A stretch of DNA of 64,000 nt, from assembly GCF_026626745.1 (NCBI RefSeq), contig NZ_JAPNJW010000001.1:4572001-4636000 (forward strand). The letters run 5' to 3'. Of this stretch, positions 12,832 to 29,877 are shown in pieces. Under the pieces are notes generated by a model. It searched no databases and had not been told where the DNA came from. It was given only the letters and a program-made list of their open reading frames with translations. The first letter of the stretch is position 1; every line of letters begins with the position of its first letter. The position numbers and the translations under genes were made by a program. This DNA is from Nannocystis sp. RBIL2. GTDB lineage: Bacteria > Myxococcota_A > Polyangia > Nannocystales > Nannocystaceae.

Positions 12832-15800
12832 ATGGTCCCTCTCCGCCGCGTCCCCATCTTGACCGCCGACAAGGACATCAGCCTCGAGCAGACGGCCATC
12901 TCGGCGGACGGGCACCTGTCCGCCCCGCCGATGCGCTCGCGGGCGAGGATCGCGTTCGAGGAGACCCGCATCGGCGAGTCGACCGCAGGCGACGAGGTCC
13001 CGAGCCCGCCGGCCGTCGACATCGGCATGCACGAGACCCACGGCTCGGACGCGCCGCTCGGCGACAAGCCGATGCCGCGGCTCATGGCCGACAGCGGCGA
13101 CGAGCTGCGGATGAAGGCCCTGATCAAGGGCAAGCTGTTCCGCGGCCGCAGCACGCCGATCAAGATCGGCCGCTTCACCGTGCTCGACCGCCTCGGCGAG
13201 GGCGGCATGGGCGTGGTCTACACCGCCTACGACGACAAGCTCGAGCGCAAGGTCGCCGTCAAGGTCCTGCGCGGCGAGGCCACCCGCAGCGACGACTCCG
13301 GCCGCCAACGGCTCATGCGCGAGGCGCAGGCGATGGCCCGCCTGTCGCACCCCAACATCGTCACCGTCCACGAGGTCGGCGACTACGAGGACCAGGTGTT
13401 CGTGGCGATGGAGTTCGTCCGCGGCATGAGCCTCGACGCGTGGATGCGCCGGCGCGCACGCTCGTGGCGCGAGGTCCTGGCGGTGTTCGGACAGGCGGGC
13501 CTAGGCCTGCAGGCGGCGCACGCGGCCGGCATCATCCACCGCGACTTCAAGCCGCACAACGTGCTCGTCGGCGACGACGGCTCGGTCAAGGTCCTCGACT
13601 TCGGCCTCGCCCGCGCGGTGGAACACGCCGGCAGCGAGGACCTGGCGATCACCGCGAAGAGCGGCGAGTCGGTCGGCCACGCGCTGATGGTGCCGCTGAC
13701 GCAGACCGGCGCGATCATGGGGACGCCGGCGTACATGGCCCCGGAGCAGCACGAGGGCCGCCCGGCCAGCGCCGCCAGCGATCAGTTCGCGTTCTGTATC
13801 TCGCTGTACGAGGGCGTGTACAAGCGCCACCCGTTCTCGACCGACTCGCTGGCGAGCCTGATCGGCGACGCGATCCTCGGCCGCGTGGCGCCGCCGCCTT
13901 CGGGCTCGCGGGTGCCTTCGCGGATCTTCAAGGCCCTGCAGCGCGGGCTGTCGGTCGCGGTCGACCGCCGCTTCGCGTCGATGGCGGAGCTGCTGGCCGA
14001 GCTCGAGCGCGACCCCGAGGCCCGGCGCCGGCGCCTGTTCGCCTCGACCGCGTTCGCCGGGTTCGTCGGCGTCGCCGGCTTCGGCGCGGCGGCGCTGCAG
14101 CAGCCGGCCGCGGCGGCCCCGCTCTGCCAGTCCGCCGGGGAGGAGCTCGCGGGGGTGTGGAACGGGGAGCGCAGCGAGGCTGTCCGTTCGGCCATGTCGG
14201 CGACCGGCGTGCCGTACGCGGCCGACACCTGGTCCAAAGTACAGCCCCAGCTCGAGGCCTACGCGAGCGCGTGGGTCGCCATGCGCGGCGAGGCGTGTAC
14301 GACCCACGCCTCGGGCCACCAGTCGGACAACCTGTTCGACCTGCGCACCGCCTGCCTCGACCAGCGCCGCGCCGGCTTCGCCGGTCTCGTCGACACTCTG
14401 GTCTCGGCCGACGCCGAGGTGATGGAGAAGGCGATGCAGGCGCTGTCGAGCCTGCCGCCCGTCGAAGGCTGCGGCGATGTCGCCGCGCTCACCGCCGAGG
14501 TCGCGCCGCCCGAAGATCCGCGCGCCCGCGTGCGGGTGCAGGCGGTGCGCGAGACGCTGGCGCGGGCGGCCGCCCAGGAGTACGCCGGCCGCTATCACGC
14601 CGGGCTCGCCACGCTCGCGCCCGCGGCGGCGGAGGCGGCGGCGATCGACTACGCACCCCTGCGCGGCGAGCTGATGCTGCGTCAGGGCAGCTTGCAGATG
14701 GAGGCCAGCGACTACCCCGCGGCCGCGGCGTCCTTCAGCCAGGCGCTGTGGACCGCAGTCGCCGCCGACGACGCCCGCACCGCCGCGCAGGCGGTGTCGA
14801 AGCGGATGTTCCTCCAGGCCACGCGCATGAACCAGCCGGCCGAGGCGCTGCGAGACCTCGACCTCGCGCGGGCGCTGCACCTCCGCGTGCAGGACGACGT
14901 CGCGCTGTCCGCCGAGTTCGAGAACAACCTCGGCGCGGTCTACGTGATGGCCGGTGACTACGCCGAGGGGCGGACGCGCATGCTCGCGGCAGTCACCTCG
15001 CGCGAGCACGCCGGCCACGGCGACTCGCTGCTCAACGCGTTCACCCTCAGCAACCTCGGTTACCTCGAGATGCACCTCGGCAACCGCCGCGCCGCCGAGT
15101 CGTACTACGAGCGCGCGCTGGGCCTGACCGCGGCTCGCCTCGGGCCGACGCACCCGATTCACGTCGGCATCGCGCTCAGCCTCGGCAGCGTCAAGCGCCG
15201 CCAGGGCAAGCTCGCAGCCGCGGCCGCGTTGTTCGCCGAGAGCACGAGCCTCCAGCGCGGCTTGAGCTTCCCGCTGGGGCTCACGGAGCTCGGACTCCTG
15301 GCGCTGCAGCGCCGCGACCTCGCGCGGGCCGAACAATTGTTCTCCGAGGCGGAGAAGCTGTTCGAGACGATCGCCGGCGCCGGCACCCCGCACGCGCGCG
15401 ACCCCCTGTTCGGACTCGGCGACGTCGCCGCTCACGCCGACCCACGGCGGGCGCAGGCGATCTACGAGGACATCACGGCGCGCCTGGAGCGTGACTTCGG
15501 CGCCGGCCATCCCGAAGCCCTCATCGCCCACATGCGCTTCGGCGAGATGTGGCTGCTCCACGGCGATCGCCCGCTCGAGGCGCTGGCGCAGTTCGACCGC
15601 GTGTCCGCCAGCTGCGGGGAGGCGACCGTCGACCTCGCGGTGCTGTGTGCCGACGCGGCGCGCGCGACCGGCGACGCCAAGCTGCGCCTCGGCCTCGCCG
15701 GCGAGGCGAGCGAGCCGCTGCAGCAGGCGCTCGCGCTGTACGAGCGCGTGCAGGGCGAGTCGAGCCCGGAGATCGTGGCGACGCTGCGGCTGCTCGGCGA

Positions 15801-16068
15801 GGTGGCGCTGGCCCAGGGCCGCCGCGACGAGGCCCTGTCTCACCTGCGCCGCGCCGCTTCCCTCGCGCTCGCCGACTTCGACGCCGATCACCCCGACCTC
15901 GCCACGACGCAATTCAGCCTGGCGAAGGCGCTGGCCGCCGACCCCGCCGCAGCCTCCGAGGCGCGCGAGCTGGCCGACAAGGCGCTCGCCATCTACAAGG
16001 TCCGCGCCGAGGCGTTCGCGCCCGAGGTCCGCGCGATCGAGGGCTGGCAAGCGGCCCACTCGGCCTGA
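12832..16068 (+). CDS. Ser/Thr protein kinase with TPR array, next to sigma factor
   Basis: A 1078-aa membrane kinase. An unusual N-terminal extension of about 120 residues (Ser/Thr/Glu-rich) precedes the kinase domain (GEGGMG, KVAVKVL, HRDFKPHN near 236, DFGLAR, MAPEQ). The membrane helix is near 402-420 (AFAGFVGVAGFGAAALQQ). The remainder is TPR-like, ending EVRAIEGWQAAHSA. It shares layout and many residues with the kinase-TPR at 7088-10336, so the two are paralogues. Together with the upstream sigma factor it may form a signalling module. The last 60 bp of the gene are echoed twice downstream as decaying repeats (16132 and 16241). Confidence 0.92.
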   Translation: MVPLRRVPILTADKDISLEQTAISADGHLSAPPMRSRARIAFEETRIGESTAGDEVPSPPAVDIGMHETHGSDAPLGDKPMPRLMADSGDELRMKALIKGKLFRGRSTPIKIGRFTVLDRLGEGGMGVVYTAYDDKLERKVAVKVLRGEATRSDDSGRQRLMREAQAMARLSHPNIVTVHEVGDYEDQVFVAMEFVRGMSLDAWMRRRARSWREVLAVFGQAGLGLQAAHAAGIIHRDFKPHNVLVGDDGSVKVLDFGLARAVEHAGSEDLAITAKSGESVGHALMVPLTQTGAIMGTPAYMAPEQHEGRPASAASDQFAFCISLYEGVYKRHPFSTDSLASLIGDAILGRVAPPPSGSRVPSRIFKALQRGLSVAVDRRFASMAELLAELERDPEARRRRLFASTAFAGFVGVAGFGAAALQQPAAAAPLCQSAGEELAGVWNGERSEAVRSAMSATGVPYAADTWSKVQPQLEAYASAWVAMRGEACTTHASGHQSDNLFDLRTACLDQRRAGFAGLVDTLVSADAEVMEKAMQALSSLPPVEGCGDVAALTAEVAPPEDPRARVRVQAVRETLARAAAQEYAGRYHAGLATLAPAAAEAAAIDYAPLRGELMLRQGSLQMEASDYPAAAASFSQALWTAVAADDARTAAQAVSKRMFLQATRMNQPAEALRDLDLARALHLRVQDDVALSAEFENNLGAVYVMAGDYAEGRTRMLAAVTSREHAGHGDSLLNAFTLSNLGYLEMHLGNRRAAESYYERALGLTAARLGPTHPIHVGIALSLGSVKRRQGKLAAAAALFAESTSLQRGLSFPLGLTELGLLALQRRDLARAEQLFSEAEKLFETIAGAGTPHARDPLFGLGDVAAHADPRRAQAIYEDITARLERDFGAGHPEALIAHMRFGEMWLLHGDRPLEALAQFDRVSASCGEATVDLAVLCADAARATGDAKLRLGLAGEASEPLQQALALYERVQGESSPEIVATLRLLGEVALAQGRRDEALSHLRRAASLALADFDADHPDLATTQFSLAKALAADPAAASEARELADKALAIYKVRAEAFAPEVRAIEGWQAAHSA

Positions 16069-16318
16069 CCCGAAGGACAGAGCAAGAGTCGCTCCACGAG
16101 CGCCCCGCTCCGAATCTACGGGTCCCAGGGCGAGGCGTTCGCTATCGAGGCCTGGCAGGCGGCCGGCTCGGCCTGCCCCGAAGGACAGGTAACGGGTCGC
16201 TCCGCGAGCGCCCGCGCCGAATCGACGAGCTCCGGGCCGAGAGGTCGCCATCGAGGGCTGATAGCCGCTCACCCGGCCTGCCCCGAAGGACAGGTCACGA
16301 ATCGCTCCGCTGCGAGCA
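16009..16318 (+). repeat. three-unit tandem repeat starting inside the kinase 3' end
   Basis: Unit 1 covers the last codons of the kinase gene plus its stop (GAGGCGTTCG at 16009 ... GGCCTGACCCGAAGGACAG). Unit 2 starts at 16132 (GAGGCGTTCGCTATCGAGG) and unit 3 at 16241. Each contains ATCGAGGnCTGnnAnnC, CCCGAAGGACAG and TCGCTCC. The copies differ increasingly, as expected for an old tandem duplication. They fill most of the gap up to the retron RT gene. Confidence 0.75.
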
Positions 16319-16338
16319 GAGACTGCCGGCCGGACGAA

Positions 16339-16362
16339 CGACATGTCCCCGAGGACATGTCG
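16339..16362. terminator. 10-bp stem hairpin between convergent kinase and RT genes
   Basis: CGACATGTCC and GGACATGTCG form a perfect 10-bp stem around CCGA. A second GC-rich hairpin follows at about 16398-16427 (CCGCCGCC/GGCGGCGG), just past the RT stop. Either could end transcription of the retron operon. The first is a member of the dispersed palindrome family. Confidence 0.5.
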
Positions 16363-16472
16363 TGCGCGCCGCGAAGTCCTGGCCCGCGACGTCGACCGCC
16401 GCCCGGGCGCGAGCCGAGGCGGCGGAGGTCGAGACTCGGCCCGGCGCGCGCGAGCGCGGCGAGCCTGGTCGG

Positions 16473-17774
16473 TCACACGCGGTCGAGCGCGGCGAGCAGC
16501 TGTTTGCCGAGCTTCTTGTCGGTCATGTAGATGTAGGCGATCCGGCCGGCCAGGCTCGACAGGGTCTCGCCGTCCTTGAGCGGCTTGCCGTGGGCCAGGT
16601 TGTGGACGGCGGCCCGGACCTCGCGCTTGAACTCGCGGGTCACGCGGGGGCCCTGCTTGCCGTTCACGACCAGGCCGGTGACCTGCTGGCGGCCGCCGGA
16701 GCGGTGCACGCGGGTCTTGTCGGGGTGGACCGTGAAGCCCTCGGCGGCGGCGATGATCGAGATCCCGCCGAGCAAACCGCCGACGCGGGGCTTGCCCTTG
16801 TGGTCGTTCGGCAGGCTGAACGTCAGGTCGTCGGCGTAACGCGTGTAGCGCCAGCCGAGCTTCTTCGCCAGGCCTTGCAGGCGCCGGTCGAGGCGCAGGC
16901 ACAGGGTGTTGGTGATCGCGGGGCTGGTCGGTGCGCCCTGCGGCAGGCAACGTGGCCCGAGGGACAGGTAGTAGGTCGTGCCCTCGACGTCGGCGACGTG
17001 GCGCGGCGCCTCGGTGCACAGCAGCGCCAGCAGGGTCGCGATCTGCTCGCGGTAGCCGGCCTTGCGGAACACGCCCTTGACCCGCGGCAGCGTCACCGTG
17101 GGGAAGAAGTCCTTGAGGTCGACCTTCAGCAGGATCTGCGAGTCGCGGTGGACGGCCGCGTTGGTGGCGGTCGAGCGGCCGTGGAGGAACCCGTGGGCCG
17201 CGCCGTGGACCGGCAGGCGCTCCACCACCTCGCGCAAGATCCACCGCTGCGCCGCCTTGAGCGTGCGGTGCGGGGCCCAGATCGCGCGCTTGCTGCCGTC
17301 GCGCTTGGGGATCTCGAAGCGGTAGTAGTTGAGCTTCGTCGCCGCGTCGCGGTGGTACGCCAGGCGGCGCAGCTCGGCGATGCTGACGCCGAGCGCCTCG
17401 GCCAGCTCCTTGGGCTTGTCGAGCTTCGGCAGCTCGTTCTCCGCCTGGCGCTCCTCGGCGCCGGGCAGGTCCCACTTGTCGTGGTCGAGCTGGTCGTTCC
17501 AGAACACGCCCTCGCCGAGGTGGACCAGGTGCGAGGCCTTGTAGGCGAGCCACGCCTCCTTGGCCAGGCGGCGCTTCTCGGCCGCCTCCTCCTTCAGCGA
17601 CTTCTTGTAGCGCTCGAGCTCGGCCTTGCTCATGCTGTCGGTCGGCTTGCGCTCGACCAGATAGCCCTTCTCCTTGAGCTGAGCCTCGATGTACTTGTCG
17701 CGGCCGCCGGCGGACTCGACGGCCCGCCAGGTCTCGAGCATGCGGCTGTAATCAATGCGGTTGGTATTCGCCAT
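16473..17774 (-). CDS. retron reverse transcriptase
   Basis: A 433-aa retron-type RT that would make RNA-linked msDNA. It has a long helical N-terminal extension (about 150 residues), as in the Myxococcus and Stigmatella enzymes. The core shows LKVDLKDFFPTV (first catalytic Asp), the retron NAxxH motif as NAAVH (about 205), LPQGAPTSPAITN (about 280), YADD (about 313) and the retron VTG motif in QQVTGLVVNG (about 365). These motifs separate it from group II intron and DGR enzymes. The ATG is 6 bp after the stop of the SWIM gene, so there is no room for the usual msr-msd between them. It is the last gene of a four-gene operon. Confidence 0.95.
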   Translation of the reverse strand: MANTNRIDYSRMLETWRAVESAGGRDKYIEAQLKEKGYLVERKPTDSMSKAELERYKKSLKEEAAEKRRLAKEAWLAYKASHLVHLGEGVFWNDQLDHDKWDLPGAEERQAENELPKLDKPKELAEALGVSIAELRRLAYHRDAATKLNYYRFEIPKRDGSKRAIWAPHRTLKAAQRWILREVVERLPVHGAAHGFLHGRSTATNAAVHRDSQILLKVDLKDFFPTVTLPRVKGVFRKAGYREQIATLLALLCTEAPRHVADVEGTTYYLSLGPRCLPQGAPTSPAITNTLCLRLDRRLQGLAKKLGWRYTRYADDLTFSLPNDHKGKPRVGGLLGGISIIAAAEGFTVHPDKTRVHRSGGRQQVTGLVVNGKQGPRVTREFKREVRAAVHNLAHGKPLKDGETLSSLAGRIAYIYMTDKKLGKQLLAALDRV

Positions 17775-17780
17775 GATGGT

Positions 17781-19684
17781 CTACCCCGCGCTCCCGTCGA
17801 GAAACCCGCGCGCCTCGAGGTCGTCGACGCGCTCGAAGAAGGCCGCTCGCGCCTCGGCGACCGAGCCGAACACGAAGTTCTGGACCCGCAGCTTCGACCC
17901 GCGCGGGCCCCAGCGGATCCGCAGGCGCTGGCGGTCGAGCGAGAGCTGCACGATCTCCTCCGACTCGCCCGTCGCACCCGTCGTCACCGGCAAGCGGCGC
18001 GCGTAGGTGCGGGTCTCGAGCGTGATCGTCCCGCGCTCGCTGCCGCGGGCCTGGCGGCGGCGCTCCTCTTCCTGCGCCTGGGCGATCCGCAGCGCGATCA
18101 GGTGGGCGCACGGGCCCTCCTTCAGCTTGTGCTTGCGGTAGAACGCGCAGGTGCACTCGGCCCCGCGCACGCGGCCGTCGTCGTCGAGCGTCAGCTGCGG
18201 CCGGTAGTCGCGGCGGTCGGCGGTGACGGTGACCTTGCCGGTCAGCTCGAGGCCGACGCCGTAGATCCGGTTCTCGCTGGCGATCTTGACCGCGCCCTTG
18301 GCCACGAGGTCGTGCGCCACCTTCTCGCGCGGGTTGCGGTAGACCAGGCGACCGAGGTCGATCGCGCCGCCGAGCAACGGGCGGTAGCGGTAGCGGTCCT
18401 CGGACAGGTCGTACATCACCTGGCCGTGCTGGCAGGCCTTCTGCAGCGCCGCGCGCACGTCGGCGATCGGCTTCTTGGTCGCCTTCGCCAGCTCGTCCGC
18501 GGAGGCTACCCACACCTCGCCGAGCTTCTTCAGCACCGCCGACAGCACCGCGGCCGCCTCTTCGTTGCGGTCGCGCGGCAGCAGCTGGTCGAAGCCGACC
18601 GCCTGCGACCAGTTGGCCGAGGTGAAGCCCGACAGGCCGAGGGTGAAGGTGACCGGGCCGGCGCGCAGCACGTAGAAGCTGGGCAGGCCGGAGCCGAGCA
18701 GGTGGATGTCGACGGTCTCGACGAACGGCAGCAGGCGGCGCAGCAGGCCGAGTCGCCGGCGGCCCCAGATCCGCACCAGCGCCGGCTGGCGGCCGGTGAA
18801 CGGCCCGGCGCTGGTGGCGAGCACCAGCTCCCACGGCTCGAGCACCAGCCGCGGCGGCTCGCCGGGCACCAGCTCGACGCGGACGCCGCGGCCGCCCTGC
18901 TTCTTGTCGGCGTTGAGCCGCAGGTGGCGCAGCACGTTGTAGAGGTCGATCGCGGCGATGCGCACCGCCGTGGTCGGCAGCGTCGCCGCTGCTTGCACCT
19001 GCAAGAACCCGCGCAGCCAGCTGTCGGGCAGCTGGATCGACTTCTCGATCACCGGCGGGCGCGCGGCGTCGCTGGCGACGCTGACCGCGTCGGTGCCGAT
19101 CGTCAACCGGGTCTCGCGGTAGCTGCGGACCCGCTGCACCCCGTCGAACAGCGCCTTGCTGAAGTCGATGTTGGTGGTGCCGTGCTGCAGCTCGCCGCTG
19201 CGCTCGATGGCCGACCAGTCGATCGCCATCTGCGCGTAGGCGCCCTCGTCCTTGGAGAACACCTCGAACAGCAGCTTGTCGGGGTGCACGGTGACGACCG
19301 GGTCGAGCACCACCCACGCCGACGGGTCGTTGCGCGCCAGCCAGTCGAAGTAGGCCTGCTGGGCCTGCCACGCGCTCTGCCCGGCGGTCTGCTTCTTCAG
19401 CCGCATGTAGGCGAGGTACGCGGTCCTGTCCTTCGGGACATAGCGGAAGTCCGAGCTGACGACCTCGTACAGCGCCGACAACGCCTCGCGCACCAGCAGC
19501 GGCTGCTTGAGCGCGCCCTCGGCCCGCACCGGCGGGCGCTCGGTGTTGGCGAAGATCTGCAGCTTCGACGTGCTCTCGCCGGCCTCGAGCTGGCTGGCGC
19601 CGGCGTAGCCGAGGCGGACCGGCGTCCGCGGGTCGCTGAGCTGCTCCTCGGGCTTGCTCGACTCGGGTTCCTTGGTTTCCTCGC

Positions 19685-19688
<4 letters not shown>
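17781..19688 (-). CDS. SWIM zinc-finger / WGR-domain protein, retron accessory
   Basis: A 635-aa protein. The start is GTG, overlapping the previous stop by 4 bp (GTGA). Near residue 508 is a SWIM zinc finger (ECTCAFYRKHKLKEGPCAHL, pattern CxC...CxH), a nucleic-acid or protein binding motif. The last 60 residues fit a WGR domain (LRIRWGPRGSKL, then VFGSVAEARAAFFERV), seen in PARP-type and MolR-type DNA-damage proteins. The middle section contains winged-helix-like stretches (KATKKPIADVRAALQKACQH). RT genes accompanied by a winged-helix/SWIM protein and a HEAT/ARM protein match what I recall as the type XIII retron; that assignment should be confirmed by profile search. Confidence 0.88.
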
Positions 19689-26379
<6,691 letters not shown>

Positions 26380-26380
<1 letters not shown>

Positions 26381-29300
26381 CAGGCGGCCTCCGGCGAGAG
26401 CTTGAGGTCAGGGTGAGCGGCGCCGACGCGGGCGAGGGCGACCAGGCAGGCCGCGCGCTCGCTGGCGCCGCGCGAGCCCATGAATTCGACCAGCACCGGC
26501 CCGGCCAGCGCCGCGAACACGGCGTCGGCCTCGGCCAGGTCGCGCATCGCCTCGACCAGCGCCAGCTTGGCCTTGCGCGCCGGCAGCGGCCGCAGCTTCC
26601 TGGCCTTCGGGGCATGTTCGACCGGCGCCGCCACGTCCTCGGCGTCGGCCTGCTTGGCCTCCGCGCTCGGCTTGGTCGGCGGGATCGTGAACAGCAGGCG
26701 GCGCATGAAGTCGCGCAGCGCCTCGCCCGGCGCCGGCAACCCGCTCGGTCGCGCCGGCGCGCCCGGACCCTCGGGCGGCTCGATCTCCGCCTTCTTGGTC
26801 GTCGCGCTGGCGCTCGGCTTCGGCCCCGGCGCGGCCTTCTGCTCGGGCCGCGGCGCCGGCTTCCAGCCGTCGGTGATGCCGCGGTCGCGGTAGAGGTGCC
26901 AGATCGTCCGCACCACGAAGGCGACGACGTGGCGGTCGGGGCTCTCGCTCAGGCGGAACAGCTCCTCGGGGATCGCCAGGCGAGCGTCACGACGGACCAG
27001 GCCCATGCCGATCGCCCGCACCTCGGGGATCAGCGACTCGCAGAACGGGTAGACCGCGGCCGGCGTCAGCGTGGTCGGGTCGATGCGGAAGCGCTTGTTG
27101 TCGGCGTTGTCCTCGGCGAACAGGGCCTTGGCGATGAACTCGCGGACCTCGGAGTAGGCCGACTCGACCACGCCGAGCAGCTCGGACAGCGGCGGCGACC
27201 AGCGGGCCAGCTCCCAGCGCGCGAGGTCGAGGCCGAACTGACGCACCGGCGCGCGGCTGTCGGTGAGCAGCGGCTTGACGCGGGCCCACGACAGGAACTC
27301 GGCCGGGATCTCGGCGCCCGGATCGACGGGGCGATCGGTGAGCGCGAGGCTGATGTCGGGGTGGTGGCGGCGGATGTACTGGCGGGCGAAGTCGGCCTGC
27401 GGCGCGTCGGCCGGGCCGGGGCCGGTGGCCATCTCCCACAGCCGCTCGCAGCCGGCCTGCACCGAGTCGCCGCTGAAGCTGCGCTGCTCGCCGGCCAGCA
27501 TCTGCAAGAACGCGGTCTCGGAGATGATCTTGATCGGCGCGCCCTTCTCGACCAGCTTCTCGGCCGCGACCTGCTTGCTGCCCTTGCGGCCCTGGCCGTA
27601 CAGCGGCGAGCCGTCGTCGCCGATCACGAGGTAGTCGAGCTTGGCCGTCACGCTGCCGGCGTTCTTGCCCTTGGCCGTGGTGACCTTCTCCTCGGCGTCG
27701 TCGCGCTTCATCGTCGCCAGCTTGCCGGTGAAGAGGAAGGTCTTGCCGCCGAGGTCGATCGCCTTGCTCGCGCCCTTGGCCTCGGCCTTCGGCGCCTCCT
27801 CCTGCTTCGGCGCGAAGTCGGCGGGCACCAGCGCCTTCGTCATGTATTCGAGGGCGAAGCCCCGGTACTGCGCCTCGGGCCGCAGCGCCAGCTGCATCAG
27901 CCAGTCGAAGCCGAGCTGGCTCGGCCGGAACCGGCGCACGTCGCTGAGGAAGCCGAGCGCGGTGGCGGCGAGGCCCTCCTCGAACTTGAGCTCGCGGGCC
28001 CACGGGCGGCCGCTGGCGATGAGCTCGGCGATCCACTTGTCCGCGTCCCAGGTCGGCTGGAACGCGACCGCGCGCCAGAACCCGGCGTCGATGTCCTCCG
28101 CCTTGATCTTCTCCTCGGAGATCCACTTCAGCAGGGTCTGGCGCGCGTACGGGTGCAGGACCATGCGCGCGAGGAAGTCCTTGCCGAGCTCCTCGCCGGG
28201 GAAGCGCGACAGCGCATCCAGAGCGAAGTTCGTCGCGTTGGCGGAGATCCGCGGGTCGTCGAGCAGGTCGCGGAAGTACTCGGCGCCGAGCGACTTGTAG
28301 GTGTGGACCTTCGTCAGCAGGTCGGAGGCGAACGCGAACACCTTCTGCCGGCTGTCGAGCAGGCGGTCGGTGAACCACGCCGGCGTCAGCTCGCGCGCGC
28401 TGAAGTGCTTCCTCAGGGCGGTGACCGCGAGGTCGTGGCCGTGCTGCGTGCCGAGCAGGCGACCCCACGCGTCGAGGCCGATGTCCTTGCGCGGATCACG
28501 GTCGCCGAGCAGGTCGGCGACCAGCTTGCGCACCTCGGCGTTGCTGTTGTTGGCCAGCAAGATCAGGCGGTCGAGCGCCAGGTCGCGGGCGTGGGTGCGG
28601 GCGTAGTTGGCCGCGTAGGCGCGGGCCGCGTCGGCGCGCGAGTCGAGCAGCTGCAGCACCGGCTCGTGCAGGCCGAGCTCGCGGAAGCTGCCCTGGTCGA
28701 ACTTCGGCACGTTGCTCAGCAGCCAGATCACGAACTCGTCGACCGTCGCCGAGCCGACCGCGATCAGCCGCGCCGCCCACGGCGCCTCGACCTCGCGCAG
28801 GTTGGCGCGGAAGTCGGTCTTCAGCGCCTGCACCGCGAACTTGCGCACCTGCTCCGAGCGCGCCCGCTCGAGCAGCTGCAGCACCGGCCGCGGGGTCCGC
28901 CGCCACAGCTCGGCGAAGGCCCGCTCGTTCAGCTGCGGCGCGCCCGAGCGGTACAGCTTGAAGTTGCGCCGCGTGTACTTCTTCGTCTCGTGATGGAGGA
29001 TGTGGTTGTAGACCCACGTGTTCTGCCACGTGGTGCTGTCCTCGTAGTGGCGCAGCACCGCCGCCGCCGCGTCGACGTAGGCCGGGGCCGCGGCCTCGCC
29101 GAGGCGCCGCAGGTATCGCCACGCCCGCCGCACCAGGTAGCCGAGCGTGTGCCGCGAAATCTCGCCGACCTTGCGCTGCTTGGTCGCGTACGCGTGGTCG
29201 AAGCGGACCGCGAGCGCGCCGAGGATCTCGACGTCGCCCTTGGCCTCGGCCTCCTTGAAGATCTGCTTGAGCCCGCGCCACGGGCCCCAGCGCAGCGGGA

Positions 29301-29658
29301 CCTTCTGGATCGCGTCGAGCAGCGCGGCCCGCTCGTAGGCGCCGCCGGACCGCTGCCACAGGTCGAGCAGCACCTCGTGCAGGCGCAGCCGCGGCGGCAG
29401 CGGGGTCTCGGCGTCCTTGGCCTCGAGCGCGCGCATGCTGTCGATGCGGTAGCGGGCCCGCTCCTGCGGCTTGGAGCGCGTGAACTTCCAGCTCGTCAGC
29501 TGCTGGGTGAAGGTCGCGTAGGTCAGCGCGCCTTCTCGCGGCGGCTTGTCCGGTCGCGGGTCGGCCGCGTTGGCGAGGCTCACGATCAAGGTGGACAGTT
29601 CCGGGTCCCGGCTGTCCCACGCGCGGCGGATATCATCGAGGCTGAGTTCGAGGGCCAT
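26380..29658 (-). CDS. HEAT-repeat protein with internal BRCT domain, first gene of retron operon
   Basis: 1092 aa. I chose the ATG at 29658 (MALELSLDDIRRAW), which has GGGAG upstream; the frame stays open for another 300 codons but that part is not protein-like. Residues about 130-620 are HEAT-like helices (RKFAVQALKTDFRANLREVE, AEVRKLVADLLGDRDPRKDI). A BRCT domain follows at about 630-715 (GKTFLFTGKLATMKRDDAEE, AKLDYLVIGDDGSPLYGQGR, GKSKQ-like KGSKQVAAEKLVEKGAPI), closest to the NAD-dependent ligase type. More helical repeats follow, then a Pro-rich linker and a helical C-terminus. BRCT domains bind DNA ends or phosphoproteins. The TGATG coupling with the next gene puts it in the retron operon. 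Confidence 0.88.
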
Positions 29659-29700
29659 CGCCTGCTCCCGAGAGAGGAGGCCGGAGCATGCCGCGAAGGG

Positions 29701-29858
29701 TCGAGCGCTTTCAACTGTCACCGTCGCGCCTGGGCTGTCTATTTGGACAGGTGAAGCGCTCGATCCCGCGCCCGCGATCGGGACATCCCCGTAAAAGTCG
29801 ACTGACCCGAGGGGCACATCCTTGCAGGTACAGATCGCGCCGAGATCCTCCCCTCGGG
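29701..29858 (-). ncRNA. structured leader of the retron operon, weak msr-msd candidate
   Basis: The 219-bp gap between the operon start (29658) and the divergent lipoprotein gene (29878) holds two nested or adjacent stem-loops. TCGAGCGCTTTCA (29701-29713) pairs with TGAAGCGCTCGA (29752-29763) with one bulge and encloses CTGTC/GACAG (29735-29750). CCCGAGGGG (29806-29814) pairs with CCCCTCGGG (29850-29858). Retron RNAs are multi-hairpin and are transcribed ahead of the operon, and there is no space for one next to the RT. I did not find the conserved branching guanosine context or a clear outer a1/a2 pair, so this is only a candidate; the hairpins may instead be regulatory. Confidence 0.2.
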
Positions 29859-29877
29859 CCGTGATAAAAGCGTTGAC

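Noticed and set aside
16069..16472. msr-msd of the retron downstream of the RT
   Set aside because: Most of the stretch is explained by echoes of the kinase 3' end and by terminator-like hairpins; no paired flanks found.
13501..17553. Very long minus-strand open frame of 1350 codons opposite the kinase-TPR gene and RT
   Set aside because: Arg/Gly/Pro-rich with no domain, lies antisense to two well supported genes; typical artefact of high GC in third codon position.
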